From NCBI GenBank assembly GCA_963989385.1, contig OZ022502.1, positions 48,725,454-48,789,453 on the forward strand: a DNA stretch of 64,000 nt, given 5' to 3'. The stretch is from Ctena decussata (lineage: Eukaryota; Mollusca; Bivalvia; Lucinida; Lucinidae). Below, one piece after another: positions 54,401 through 58,259 of this stretch. The translations under genes were made by a program, and so were the position numbers. The stretch's first letter is position 1. Each line of letters starts with the position of its first letter. The notes beneath the pieces were generated by a model, which saw only the letters and a list, made by a program, of their open reading frames with translations, made no database searches and was not told the DNA's origin.

Positions 54401-56719
54401 ATTATTGAATTCCTAAAAGTCGTTGAGGAAGCCGATAAGATGCTCGGAATAGCCTCGCATCTTTTTACCCCTCGCATCTTTTTACCCAACTGGTTTAATA
54501 CATTCAAAAATACAGAAGCACTCATGTAAGATCATATATTTAAAAAATTTTAGGTGCCAGTTGTGGAAACAACTACACAGACGACATACGGTTCTGAACC
54601 TGTCAGTATTACGAAGTTACATTCACGTAATTCAAAACAAGGTAGTATAGAAAATGGCGATATGGATGAAATTGAAGAAGGCAGTCAAGATAAAGATGAA
54701 AGTCGAGCAGAAACTGAAGATTTTAATGATGTCGAAGAAAGTGCAAAAGAGGAACATTCATACACCGAAGTCGATGAAACAGAGCGTAAGAAAAGCATTA
54801 ACATACATTCCACTATGTAGCTTTGCAAAATAATAACCAGATGACCTTAAAAGTTTTTGCTGCATAGCTAGGTACTGTTCAAACCGAATGAAAAGATTTC
54901 CGTTGATTAAACTGCAGGTTAAATCTCTTGCTATTTTGAGATCATGAGAACATTCTAATATTGTGTCCTTGAAGTCGAAGCTAGAGGCATAAGCAGCATT
55001 GCACGCCCATGAAACGTCTTAATAAACCTCTTCTCCTGCTTACTCTTAGTCTATGTTCCTTGTTTCCGAAGCGTGATTTTTTAGACGAACCACTGGTGAC
55101 ATCATTGATCCTGACGTAATTTGTCGTCATCATCATCATATTTCAATTTTCATATCGACGTTATTTGACGAAGGCACATAACATGTCTTATAGGGACGAA
55201 AAACATGAAAGCAAAACAACTGACTGTTTTTTCAGGGTCACCTGCATCCCTAGTCTTATTTTGAGAGGCATCAATCGGTTATTTGCCTCTTCTCGGCGAA
55301 ACACTATTTGGGCAATAGCAATGTCAGAACAATCAATGACAATTTGTTTTACAGATATAACAGATATTTATTATTTATACACTTTCTAAAAAATAATCTT
55401 ATTAAATCTTTTTTTTTTCAGAAATTGACAAAGACAGACATTTGACAAAAGAGGAGTGTTGTTATAACGGTATTACAGCCGGCACTAGGGTTGCCAAAGA
55501 AGGATTGCTGGGGTGTTTCAGGATAGCGGAAATATTTTCATCACTATTTACTAATTGGACAACGCACTGTGATAGACGATTTGTTGTCTGTTGTATGAGA
55601 GTAGTTGACGGGTAAGTATCTCTCAGTACTTTCTCATGTAGCTCCCACAAAACTCATGAACTGGAAAACTTTAAATTTGAATCCGAGGAACCAAAGCAAG
55701 AGTCCAGATGGGAAGTGTTGAATGAAAGTAAAATGCAAGTCAGAAATATAACCAAAACGAGACATACGTTGACCATTATATACTAAACTTGACTTGTATA
55801 TATATTGTCTTGATACAAAGTCCGAATCTCTTTTAAAGATTTGCTTTACTACGATAAGTTTCGAAATCAGTACCAGATTTGAGCAATTCGTTATGCGCTT
55901 TGATTTTGATAACCAATGTCAGAAAGTAGGAAATACATTTCGTATTACCATTAATTATAGCTTAATGAGATATTTGTGTAGCGGCTTAGGCCAAAAACAA
56001 AACAACGACCAAAAACAGGCACCGTCTTTTGCAAAAACCTTTATCTGCTATGTGCTGATATGCGTTTTTCTGTTACAACTTGATAGATATAACATTTTCC
56101 GTTCGCTTTTACAGTGTTCCTGAAAGGGAGAGTAATTTGATAACAAATTTAGATATTTTATTCTGGTTTCTCAAAGAAACAAAAATAAGAAAGTGTAATT
56201 GACTTAGATAAGGCGGTTCTAATGAGAGTAGCAACATGTTATTTTATGAATTATTAGCAAAATGTGTCTTTAAATGTTATCAAATGCTCGAATCATATGG
56301 AACTGTGCATTAGAACAAATGTTGTAATTTGAAACGTTTTTCGATAAATGCAGTAATATAGTAATTTTATTGAACATTTCAGGCATCTGCGACTGAGGCA
56401 CAGTCAAAGGCGTTCAAAATTACTATGGCTATTTCCAAATGATGTACATAATAACTCTCAGAAGACTTCATTGTCTGATTCTAATAATATAACACTTGGA
56501 ACAAACCTGACTCTGCCAATGATATTAATAAAGCATGGATTTTTACAGACAAATGAAACAATTTTGGAAACAATGAATATTACAAGTGCTTTAATTACTG
56601 ACCTAAGCTGGAATGTTCTGGACTTAATTACAATTTCATTTGTTCTCATTTTTATAATTATTCTATTTATAGTATTATGTCAGTTTTTAAGACTGTTATT
56701 TAAAGAAATATTCTTATAG
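21888..56719 (+). CDS. Reeler-domain type I membrane protein, 11 exons
   Basis: Joining eleven exons gives a 598-codon open frame with every junction GT-AG and phase-consistent. The predicted product is a cell-surface glycoprotein: signal peptide (1-18), Reeler domain (about 26-168), Cys-rich modules with CC pairs at 241, 289 and 436, an acidic linker (about 376-423), a stem with four N-x-T sites (522-554), a transmembrane helix (about 566-588) and a tail of about ten residues. The Reeler assignment rests on GTF...CP near 96-112, VFWKAPP at 128-134, the CV pair at 137-138, YF at 150-151 and the LC ending at 166-167, in the spacing known from F-spondin and reelin. The part after the Reeler domain resembles neither spondin-N nor thrombospondin repeats, and I do not recognise it. 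Introns 1 and 2 are 15.3 and 7.3 kb and full of transposons. The biological role is unknown; adhesion or matrix binding is inference. Confidence 0.85.
22150..22310. repeat. Repeat with GCACGTGATTGTGACGT, copy 1
   Basis: TTTTTCTTATTCGTGCACGTGATTGTGACG..., CCAATAATGCGATTT and CGCGGTCCGCGATTGT match, in order, the unit at 26890-27170 and the interrupted copy around 33.7-36.7 kb. It is a dispersed or tandem non-coding repeat. Confidence 0.6.
22541..22610. repeat. Short palindromic element (GCAAACAG family)
   Basis: GGCAAACAGTGTAGATCTAG, then ATGAGGCAGCTCATTATGAG and CCGCCTCAT, form a diverged hairpin of the family at 866-932. It is at about 600 bases into intron 1 of the Reeler gene. Confidence 0.55.
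23138..23489. mobile_element. MITE with TACCGTATACGCG ends
   Basis: The left end TACCGTATACGCGGTAATTT is mirrored at the right by CGCGTATACGGTA. Subterminal TTTTCGCG and CGCGAAAA motifs are repeated on both sides. The element is 352 bp and non-coding. The ends suggest TA-target (Tc1/mariner-like) insertion, but a duplication cannot be told apart from the TIR itself. Confidence 0.7.
24435..24542. mobile_element. MITE with an internal CGTCA palindromic array
   Basis: It begins CCCAGCGGGCACATGACGTC and ends GTCATGTGCCTGCTGGG. The interior is almost entirely overlapping TGACGTC and GACGTCAT units. The ends are those of the GTTGATTCAA elements, but the internal unit is different. Confidence 0.8.
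24807..24841 (+). repeat. (GA)n microsatellite
   Basis: About 17 uninterrupted GA dinucleotides. Confidence 0.95.
24875..25292. mobile_element. GTTGATTCAA MITE split by a SINE
   Basis: The left part (24875-24920) starts CCCATTGGGCACATAACATT and continues with GAATCAACATTGATTCAACC. The right part (25219-25292) ends CAACGTTGTGTGCCTGCTGGG in the usual form. A tRNA-derived SINE lies between them. Without it the element would be about 110 bp. Confidence 0.8.
24921..25218 (+). mobile_element. tRNA-Met-like SINE with (TCAA)n tail
   Basis: The head reads like a tRNA: GGCCGCATAGCACAGTCGG (A box), CCTGACTCATAAGTCAG (anticodon region with CAT) and GGGTTCGCTACCCGG (B box). The anticodon arm is irregular, so it is not a working tRNA gene. 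A body of about 200 bp with GGTTAACTGACCGTCCCGAC follows, then a (TCAA)n tail. The flanks share TCAACCTTGATT (24909-24920 and 25219-25230), a likely 12-bp target duplication, although the host MITE is itself repetitive. This SINE is distinct from the GGAGCCCCGG family. Confidence 0.82.
25293..25940. other. Unassigned intron-1 DNA
   Basis: I see no supported feature here. Confidence 0.3.
25941..26259. repeat. Inverted repeat built of GCTTCCTGCCGAGA units
   Basis: The outer 41 bases (TATAATCGATTCCGCCAATT to CTGCAGAGACTGT) are mirrored at the right end with one mismatch. Each arm is made of degenerate copies of GCTTCCTGCCGAGACTGTCC at spacings of about 30 bp. The arms are inverted about a centre near 26100 (CTGCCGAAAGCCTCGGCAG). 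The overlapping frames are translations of this repeat. Confidence 0.8.
26400..26830. repeat. Diverged relative of the 46.3-kb element
   Basis: The layout parallels the element at 46272-46627: TGACGTCACCGA, ACGTCATAACG, a CGCGACG block and a GATAAATAGAA segment. An inner hairpin follows (26647-26768) whose loop reads GGCTCGGCAAGCCTCGCC; the other family has CTCGGCAAAGCCTCGC at the same place. Only short blocks are shared. Confidence 0.45.
26890..27190 (+). repeat. GCACGTGATTGT repeat, about 264-bp unit
   Basis: TCAGTAGATGCTTTTGCG at 26907 recurs as TCAGTAGACGCTTTCGC at 27171, and CAGGTAATTTTCTCATTC recurs at about 27460, so this copy is part of a short tandem. It is the best reference for the interrupted copy at 33.7-36.7 kb. 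Confidence 0.65.
27195..27440 (+). repeat. Interspersed repeat B, near full length
   Basis: It contains GGTTGTGGTAGGGGGGTGG, TTCAGTGCCCGGGCGTCC, TTTGGATATTAGTAGGAC, CCTGCTGTGCTTGCAGCAG and GACTGAAATACTGTC, then AGCCGTTAAACCAAAACC and a CAACCAAGCC tail. It lies inside the second unit of the GCACGTGATTGT repeat. It shows the uninterrupted site for the TTAA MITE at 16838. Confidence 0.65.
27520..28365. other. Unassigned intron-1 DNA
   Basis: A short inverted pair (ACTATGGACACAGTCGCC near 28084 and CAGCTGTGCCCATAGT near 28176) suggests a small hairpin element. Nothing else is supported. Confidence 0.3.
28366..28731 (-). mobile_element. MITE, AATAAACACCCCTGC family, copy 1
   Basis: Its right end (GGCGTTTATTATAGCAGGGG then TGTTTATTAGGATT and ATACGGTA) is the inverse of the left end of the copy near 61275. 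Both copies carry an inner CTCTTAAAGGAAAGAATTTGC-like hairpin. It is non-coding. The left boundary is approximate. Confidence 0.65.
29083..29276 (-). mobile_element. tRNA-derived SINE, full length
   Basis: The minus strand shows GGAGCCCCGGTAGCTCAGTG, a B box (GGATTCGAATCCAGC), the CGGGGTTCCATTGCACACAG and CTGATATAACTGAAATACTG body, and a (CATC)n tail. The family is that of 12898-13090. The flanks share only a weak GCATGTAAA/GCACGTAAA match, so the duplication has decayed or is absent. Confidence 0.85.
29545..29561 (+). repeat. Poly-G tract
   Basis: A homopolymer of G within a G-rich stretch (about 29515-29565). Confidence 0.85.
29781..29925 (+). mobile_element. Diverged tRNA-derived SINE with deletion
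   Basis: AGTAGCCCAGTAGGTTAAGCG corresponds to a decayed A-box region, and CAACCGTAAACGGGGTTGTA to the body. About 40 bases present in other copies (the CACACAACCTTTCAT segment) are missing before CTGATATGACTGAAATACGG. Confidence 0.75.
30711..30748 (+). repeat. (ATT)n microsatellite
   Basis: About 12 ATT repeats. A shorter one lies at 31445-31462. Confidence 0.95.
31069..31190 (-). mobile_element. Old SINE fragment
   Basis: ATGTCCGTTTCAACAGTATT, TAAGTCATATCAG and GTGTGTAGTGTAACCCC match the 3' body of the GGAGCCCCGG SINE family in inverse orientation. The tRNA-like head is absent. Confidence 0.65.
31275..31385 (-). repeat. Interspersed repeat B, partial
   Basis: CACCTGCACCTACTGCAAGC, ACAATAGGCCCTTGCTCCA and CACCATCGCCCGACCAC are the inverse of the repeat-B blocks at 16630 and 27195. 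Confidence 0.6.
31785..31811 (+). repeat. Poly-G tract
   Basis: A run of G interrupted by one T. Confidence 0.9.
32225..32690 (+). pseudogene. Broken LINE reverse transcriptase C-terminus
   Basis: In pieces of different frames I read FMQD, then STRVRIYFTIAKFQYHSYLD, RLEAEVGRWAKP, and ERKCKICG...DEFHFVLEC followed by YTD. The last part is the C-terminal CxxC...H...C cluster and its R..C..C....E.HF..EC context, typical of many animal LINE ORF2 proteins. At least one frameshift (near 32517) and several stops break it. It differs from the intact LINE at 3985-7332, so a second LINE lineage is represented. Confidence 0.7.
33165..33387 (+). repeat. Two direct copies of an 80-bp segment
   Basis: CAGAAGTGCTTGGGCTGACA...GGAAAGGCCGTATCGCCT...CACGCCTTTA at 33165-33241 recurs, diverged, at 33312-33387. 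The spacing is 147 bp. The segment has no recognisable coding or RNA character. Confidence 0.65.
33888..35143. mobile_element. 1.26-kb long-palindrome DNA element, 6-bp duplication
   Basis: The ends are CACGCCTACCAATCGCTCGC and its inverse. The arms stay homologous for over 500 bases on each side. For example, GCACATGGTCTTGCATTTTT near 34090 is mirrored near 34905, and the GAACTCTGTGATGAATC side is mirrored near 34575. The centre is itself a hairpin (CCCCGTTTGTC...GACAAACGGGG). TTTTGC flanks both ends (33882-33887 and 35144-35149). There is no transposase ORF. IS3EU- and Dada-type transposons make duplications of about this size; the superfamily is otherwise unknown. Confidence 0.8.
35170..36552 (-). 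mobile_element. PIF/Harbinger-type transposon, deletion derivative
   Basis: The terminal inverted repeats are GGGCCGAGTGCACAAAG at both ends, continuing as diverged GCGTAAGC blocks. A 3-bp CAG flanks each end (35167-35169 and 36553-36555). A truncated Harbinger transposase lies inside on the minus strand. The 3-bp duplication fits the superfamily, although the usual target is TWA. The partner Myb-like gene of autonomous elements is missing. Confidence 0.85.
35699..36361 (-). pseudogene. Truncated Harbinger transposase (HARBI1-like)
   Basis: The 220-residue frame matches the N-terminal and first catalytic part of Harbinger transposases: a helical N-terminus, an LRYLESG..Q...GDL...N.ST..R stretch (86-110) and CVDGTHVPI with the first catalytic Asp at 152, followed by YVNRKGGHYINVQ (168-180). 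After about residue 195 the expected PGS.HDS with the second Asp, and the later Glu, are absent. The frame runs into unrelated phenylalanine-rich sequence. Full family members are about 350-400 residues, so the C-terminal part has been lost and the protein should be inactive. Confidence 0.85.
36701..37260. other. End of intron 1
   Basis: This stretch leads to the exon 2 acceptor (TTTCGTTTTTTCAG, ending at 37260), which has a good pyrimidine tract. The 100-residue frame at 37015-37317 crosses the acceptor in the wrong frame and is not real. Confidence 0.4.
37261..37410 (+). CDS. Exon 2: start of the Reeler domain
   Basis: The exon completes Gly18 and encodes residues 19-67, with C26 in ENPPCPRKRG, then a basic stretch and DGFYPEEKYR. 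C26 is the likely disulphide partner of the Cys at the Reeler C-terminus (C167). It is bounded by TTTTTTCAG and GTAAGT. One base remains, matching exon 3. Confidence 0.82.
37672..39545 (+). repeat. Satellite-like array, four units of about 445 bp
   Basis: It starts with a short inverted motif (AGCTCAACTGAGCCGAAAGC) and GTCCGCCGTCCGTCGTCCGT. Units then repeat: CAAACATCTTCTC, CCACTGGG, GATTAAAGCC, AATTTCATATGG, GGTCTGGGTCACATGA, CATATATGGTAAAA, CCAGAACCAAAAGGCCTATG, TTGACCTTGACCTAATTTATG, GTGGATTTCTCAGAAACTAT, AAGGTCAAGGTCATTCTGTC. Boundaries fall near 38195, 38645 and 39070. The unit also carries TGACCTTGA/TCAAGGTCA motifs, like the 8-kb satellite. Confidence 0.88.
39546..41033. other. Unassigned intron-2 DNA
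   Basis: I see no supported feature. Confidence 0.3.
41034..41104. repeat. Short palindromic element (GCAAACAG family)
   Basis: GCAAACAGCATAGATCCAG then GATGAAGCGTC, and on the other side GCCATATCTGGATC with AAACTATTTGC, form the decayed arms of the family seen at 866 and 22541. Confidence 0.55.
41105..42666. other. Unassigned intron-2 DNA
   Basis: AATTATGCCGAACG occurs at about 42008 and again at about 42277, bracketing about 250 bases with scattered CTTCGAA and ACCTGGGTATT motifs. This may be a small decayed element. Nothing else is supported. Confidence 0.3.
42667..42803. mobile_element. Palindromic MITE, CGAGGTT(A/T)TAAAAC ends
   Basis: The arms CCCGAGGTTTTAAAACTTG and CAAGTTTTATAACCTCG enclose an inner perfect hairpin, AAAGCACACTGATTGGCT...AGCCAATCAGTGTGCTTT. 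It is a relative of 20334-20580. Confidence 0.75.
42989..43552. mobile_element. Element with GGACATTTGAGCGA subterminal repeats
   Basis: The left end has GCGGGACATTTGAGCGAA, then AGGACATTTGAGCGAAAA and further diverged copies (GGACGTCTGAGCG, GGACATTTAAACGAA). The right end has the same motif inverted, as TTCGCTCAAATGTCCATCGC and CGCTCAAATGTCCATAG. It is about 564 bp and non-coding. Clustered subterminal repeats are usually transposase-binding sites; the superfamily is not identifiable. Confidence 0.65.
43553..44464. other. Unassigned intron-2 DNA
   Basis: Several overlapping short frames exist on both strands, but none has domain or splice support. Confidence 0.3.
44465..44578 (+). repeat. 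Decayed solo hammerhead repeat
   Basis: This single copy is clearly related to the 129-bp hammerhead repeats at 19137 and 19523 (CACTAGATATTATCAGGGTCA, TTTTATTAGCCGAAACTGCG, CTGAATGTATTCTCTGCTCTTG). The core reads TTGATGA (first C lost), and GAAAC is kept, but the CTACGTAG helix III and the GTC cleavage site are deleted, so it cannot be active. It ends about 85 bases before exon 3. Confidence 0.75.
44663..44882 (+). CDS. Exon 3: central Reeler domain
   Basis: It encodes residues 68-140 and part of 141. GAGTFIIQD (94-102), GCP (110-112), ADVFWKAPP (126-134) and CGCVNI (135-140) follow the Reeler pattern known from F-spondin. It is bounded by ATTATACTTGTAG and GTAATA, and two bases remain, matching exon 4. 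The ATG at 44581 is upstream of the acceptor and not used. Confidence 0.88.
45414..45464 (+). repeat. (AAT)n microsatellite
   Basis: About 16 AAT repeats in intron 3, within an A-rich stretch (about 44900-45700). Confidence 0.95.
46272..46627 (+). mobile_element. ATCATATGACGTCGCATCTG element, left member
   Basis: The unit begins ATCATATGACGTCGCATCTG. It contains AATCCACTAGTGGATTAAAT, AACGTCGCGTTTTCTAACGG and a hairpin made of TTATTAAACTCGTTGGGG, GATAAGATGCTCGGC and their inverses. It ends near GTACTCATGTAAGATCCTC. An inverted member at 46711-47028 makes a 757-bp inverted repeat (46272-47028). A direct half-copy lies at 54179. Confidence 0.78.
46711..47028 (-). mobile_element. ATCATATGACGTCGCATCTG element, right member
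   Basis: This is the inverse of 46272-46627, ending CAGATGCGACGTCATATGAT at 47028. The spacer before it contains ACCCAAAAGCTTTCAGCTGT, and DNA just after the right end contains ACCCAAAAGCGATCAGCTGT. The spacer may therefore be duplicated flanking sequence. Exon 4 starts 113 bases downstream. Confidence 0.75.
47141..47226 (+). CDS. Exon 4: Reeler domain end
   Basis: It completes Arg141 and encodes residues 142-169: IHTDGKYFLDD (144-154), then PLSKRLCPK ending with C167. The tyrosine-phenylalanine followed by acids and a terminal L-C is the usual Reeler end. It is bounded by TTTGATTTTCAG and GTAATC; one base remains. Confidence 0.85.
47698..48420 (+). repeat. Solo 3' tail of a retroelement
   Basis: GATGCTACAGTCTCATG, GGTTAACCCAATTATAG, GCCCGACATAAAGCTA, TGTCTGTTGCTTGGT, CTGACCGTTCCAAGGCGGTA and TTTGGGAAAGAGCTGCTC match, in order, the region after the RT ORF at 49803-50420. 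No RT ORF precedes this copy. Confidence 0.75.
48793..48830 (+). CDS. Exon 5: 38-nt microexon
   Basis: It completes Asp170 and encodes RSLWSFPEKQEQ (171-182). It is bounded by TTTGTTTTACAG and GTAATA, and ends in phase 0. It is called because the phases of exons 4 and 6 require it: exon 4 ends in phase 1 and exon 6 starts in phase 0. It links the Reeler domain to the Cys-rich part. Confidence 0.72.
48930..49151. mobile_element. GAGCCGCGACACGAG MITE, right end broken
   Basis: The left end is GAGCCGCGACACTAGCAAAC, then TGTGGTTGTGCGCCCAGCGC. The inverted right arm reads GCGCTGGGCGCACAACCACA and TTGTTGGTTTTC, where it stops about 18 bases short and RT coding sequence begins. The family is that of the copies at 53429, 62164 and 63146. 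Confidence 0.82.
49140..49790 (+). pseudogene. Reverse transcriptase fragment (YLDD to C-end)
   Basis: The first residues read through the end of the MITE, and RT-like sequence begins near residue 11. RYLDDLL (26-32) is a reverse-transcriptase catalytic box. The FLDL.LSISNG..S.KIYDKRDDF part (about 66-88) and the PSYEVYISQLIRFAR stretch follow the order seen in a widespread invertebrate RT family, probably Penelope-like. The upstream fingers/palm and any endonuclease are missing, so the copy is 5'-truncated. It sits in intron 5 in sense orientation. The family assignment is from memory of the pattern and not certain. Confidence 0.65.
49803..50420 (+). repeat. 3' tail of the RT element
   Basis: This non-coding region follows the RT stop codon and matches the solo tail at 47698-48420 and, in part, 52725-53000. 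Shared blocks include TGACCGTTCCAAGGCGGTA and GCTGAGTGGCCACCATTTGG. Confidence 0.75.
50923..51108 (+). CDS. Exon 6: helical segment ending in CC
   Basis: It encodes residues 183-244: C193, two N-glycosylation sites (N194 in NLT, N200 in NSS), a charged probably helical stretch (LTEFEKERLETALELRS) and CCAM at the end. Bounded by TTCTTCCAG and GTGAGT, it is phase 0 at both ends (62 codons). Confidence 0.85.
51422..51569 (+). CDS. Exon 7: first CC...CF module and second CC
   Basis: It encodes residues 245-293 and part of 294. NECFGDLRRR supplies C252 (CC at 241-242 then nine residues then CF), followed by C265, LTTQRKEWI and KSECCW (C289, C290). It is bounded by CGTATATTTAG and GTGAGA. Confidence 0.85.
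51895..52074. mobile_element. 180-bp MITE with pogo-like ends, TA flanked
   Basis: The left end TAGTCAAACCTGCCTTTA is matched by GCGGGTTTGACTG at the right, with TA at both borders (51893-51894 and 52075-52076). Both halves also contain GTGGCTGCTT/GGCTGCTTCG-like blocks. It lies in intron 7. Confidence 0.72.
52554..52711 (+). CDS. Exon 8: second CC...CF module
   Basis: It completes Gly294 and encodes residues 295-346. YHCFNYT supplies C300, again nine residues after a CC pair, and an N-glycosylation site at N302. An acidic segment follows (LDEFDPINYIEDYP). It is bounded by TTTTGAATACAG and GTATTC, the weakest donor of the gene. Confidence 0.82.
52725..53010 (+). repeat. Partial 3' tail of the RT element
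   Basis: TTACTGACCGTCCCAAGGCGG and GTTGCCACCTATTTGGGAAA with GAGCTGCTGACTCGGC match the tails at 47698 and 49803. It begins about 20 bases after exon 8. Confidence 0.65.
53429..53672. mobile_element. GAGCCGCGACACGAG MITE, complete
   Basis: The termini ATATGAGCCGCTACACGAG and CTCGTGTCGCGGCTCATAT are inverted. The arms continue for about 90 bases (GTGGTTGTGCGCCCTGCGC, CAGACTCAGGTCAGCCTGGG). The short centre includes TTAGACCCTTAGCTACC. It lies in intron 8. Confidence 0.85.
54179..54545 (+). mobile_element. Half-copy of the 46.3-kb element next to exon 9
   Basis: TATCATATGACGTCACATCT, GATAATCAGCTAGTGGATT, AATGTCGCGTTTTCTAATGG, GATAAGATGCTCGG and GCACTCATGTAAGATCAT match 46272-46627 in order. 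The copy ends about 8 bases before the exon 9 acceptor, so transposon DNA supplies most of the region where the branch point should lie. Confidence 0.78.
54554..54785 (+). CDS. Exon 9: Thr/Glu/Asp-rich linker
   Basis: It encodes residues 347-423 and one base. The stretch begins VPVVETTTQTTYGSEPVSIT and becomes strongly acidic (about 376-423, roughly half D/E/S). It has no Cys. It is likely an extended spacer between Cys-rich modules. It is bounded by TTTAAAAAATTTTAG, with little pyrimidine tract, and GTAAGA. Confidence 0.78.
55422..55611 (+). CDS. Exon 10: Cys-rich, anaphylatoxin/fibulin-like module
   Basis: It completes Gln424 and encodes residues 425-486. The Cys pattern is CC (436-437), C455, C473, CC (480-481), that is CC-x17-C-x17-C-x6-CC. 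This resembles anaphylatoxin/fibulin-type modules, but the match is by Cys spacing only. It is bounded by a T-rich tract with CAG, and GTAAGT. Two bases (GG) remain, which fit either exon 11 (G) or the alternative exon at 59186 (A); both give Gly487. Confidence 0.83.
56383..56719 (+). CDS. Exon 11: glycosylated stem, TM helix, stop
   Basis: It encodes residues 488-598 and the stop TAG. A basic stretch (RLRHSQRRSK) is followed by N-x-T sites at N522, N528, N544 and N552, then a hydrophobic segment (about 566-588, LITISFVLIFIIILFIVLC) and a tail QFLRLLFKEIFL. It is bounded by GAACATTTCAG. This is the membrane-anchoring terminal exon. Confidence 0.82.
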
Positions 56720-57039
56720 ATTGATTACTGCTACATGCTTCAATAATAAGTGTAGTCTGGACTATGGCGCGAATATACAATTGCCACACTTAATATTTTA
56801 TTTTGTTTTCTGATGTCTCAGGGTCTGTTTTTAAACTCAATGGGTAACAAACATGTTTTTGTCATGCTTAAGTTTGTATAAATTATTCATAGAGATATCA
56901 GAAATTACGCCAAAATTCTTTCAGTAGAAACAAAAATAATTTGTTTTGCTCTCCACCTTTCTTACGAATTTCTTCTAACTGTATAATCTATAGTTAATAT
57001 GGTAGAGGTATGGCAAGACTGAGATGATACTTTACTTTC

Positions 57040-57145
57040 TGGTTTGTCCTTTGGCATCTCAAATGCTCCATAACTGTTTAAATTCTTTTTTTTCTTATTG
57101 GTTTGCCTTTTGGCTTCTCAAATGCTCCATAACTGTCTTGAAATT
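57040..57145 (+). repeat. Two direct copies of a 45-bp segment
   Basis: GGTTTGTCCTTTGGCATCTC and AAATGCTCCATAACTGT recur after about 57 bases (GGTTTGCCTTTTGGCTTCTC, AAATGCTCCATAACTGT). It is a small local duplication in the probable 3' UTR. Confidence 0.65.
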
Positions 57146-57307
57146 TCAGTGATATATTCATTCCAATGATCCAAAATAATTCTTATTATACTTGTCATTC
57201 TTTATGCTTATGCAAACTGTACAAACCAAGAACATCCTGCCTACCAACGAGCGAAGTCTAGTTAGATAATAATTCATGCAGACTTTTACAGAAACAATAG
57301 TTTTGAA

Positions 57308-57431
57308 AATAAACAGCACATGATCTGACCAGACTACATATGTGTGCAGGCTAGCAGCTCGGCATATACAGTTAACTTTCACTTTAATACAGAATTTCTT
57401 ATGACGATGTTCATAGAATTAAAAAAATAAA
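57308..57431 (+). promoter_or_regulatory. Candidate polyadenylation signals
   Basis: AATAAA occurs at 57308-57313 and 57426-57431, about 590 and 710 bases after the stop codon of exon 11. Either could end the membrane-form transcript. In AT-rich DNA chance occurrence is likely. Confidence 0.3.
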
Positions 57432-57940
57432 GGTCAATAATGATGAGGCTGAAGAAAATCATTTGATATTTGATATGGCATTTATAAAGAACTAAGCACA
57501 TGTATTATACAAGCACTTGTTAAGTAAATGAATCAACTAACACTGTGACAGTTCTCTAGAAATTTTGTCTCCATTTTGGAATTTCTGGTTAATGACCATT
57601 GGCTACTGCCTGCCTCCAACGCACATTGCTAAAGTCCAACTGGAAGTATATTAAAGAGGTAAAACCCTTATATTGCTCGTCCTTCTTGTATCAGTCAATA
57701 TTTTCCTTTTAATCCAACCTTGTAGGAAATAAAAACGGATGAATGCGAAAAATATTAAAGTTATTTATATTAGGATTCCAGCTTAATACTTTAACCAGAA
57801 CTTATATGGCGTATGTATATATCAAGTAGCTGTGTACTTTAGATACTTCTAACGACCTTCACTGTGCTTCGTGTTCTTATGCTGCCTATTGACTCCTTCA
57901 CGTTTGTGAAATGCTGAAGTAAAGATATTAATATTGTAAT

Positions 57941-58098
57941 AATTCGACATTGCAAATATATATGGAAACCGTTCCCATATAATTCGACATTGCAAATATA
58001 TATGCAAACCGTTCCCATATAATTCGACATTGCAAATATATATGCAAACCGTTCCCATATAATTCGACATTGCAAATACATATGCAAACCGTTCCCAC
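57941..58098 (+). repeat. Minisatellite, four 40-bp units
   Basis: Units start at 57941, 57981, 58021 and 58061, each AATTCGACATTGCAAATATA, then TATGCAAACCGTTCCCATAT. They differ by one or two bases, so the array is recent. The repetitive minus-strand frame here is a translation of the array. Confidence 0.93.
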
Positions 58099-58211
58099 CA
58101 GAATGCTTAGTATATGCAGTTAAATATATTGCAAGTGAAATGGCTGCAGAATGCCTCCTCTTATGAGCATTGCAATTTGCGTTCATAGTTTTGTCGTCGA
58201 TTTGTTTTGGC

Positions 58212-58247
<36 letters not shown>
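58212..58247 (+). repeat. (CA)n microsatellite
   Basis: About 18 CA repeats. Confidence 0.95.
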
Positions 58248-58249
<2 letters not shown>

Positions 58250-58259
58250 TGCATACTCA

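Noticed and set aside
57941..58098. CRISPR-like array of regular 40-bp repeats
   Set aside because: The units are contiguous with no unique spacers, and the context is animal DNA.
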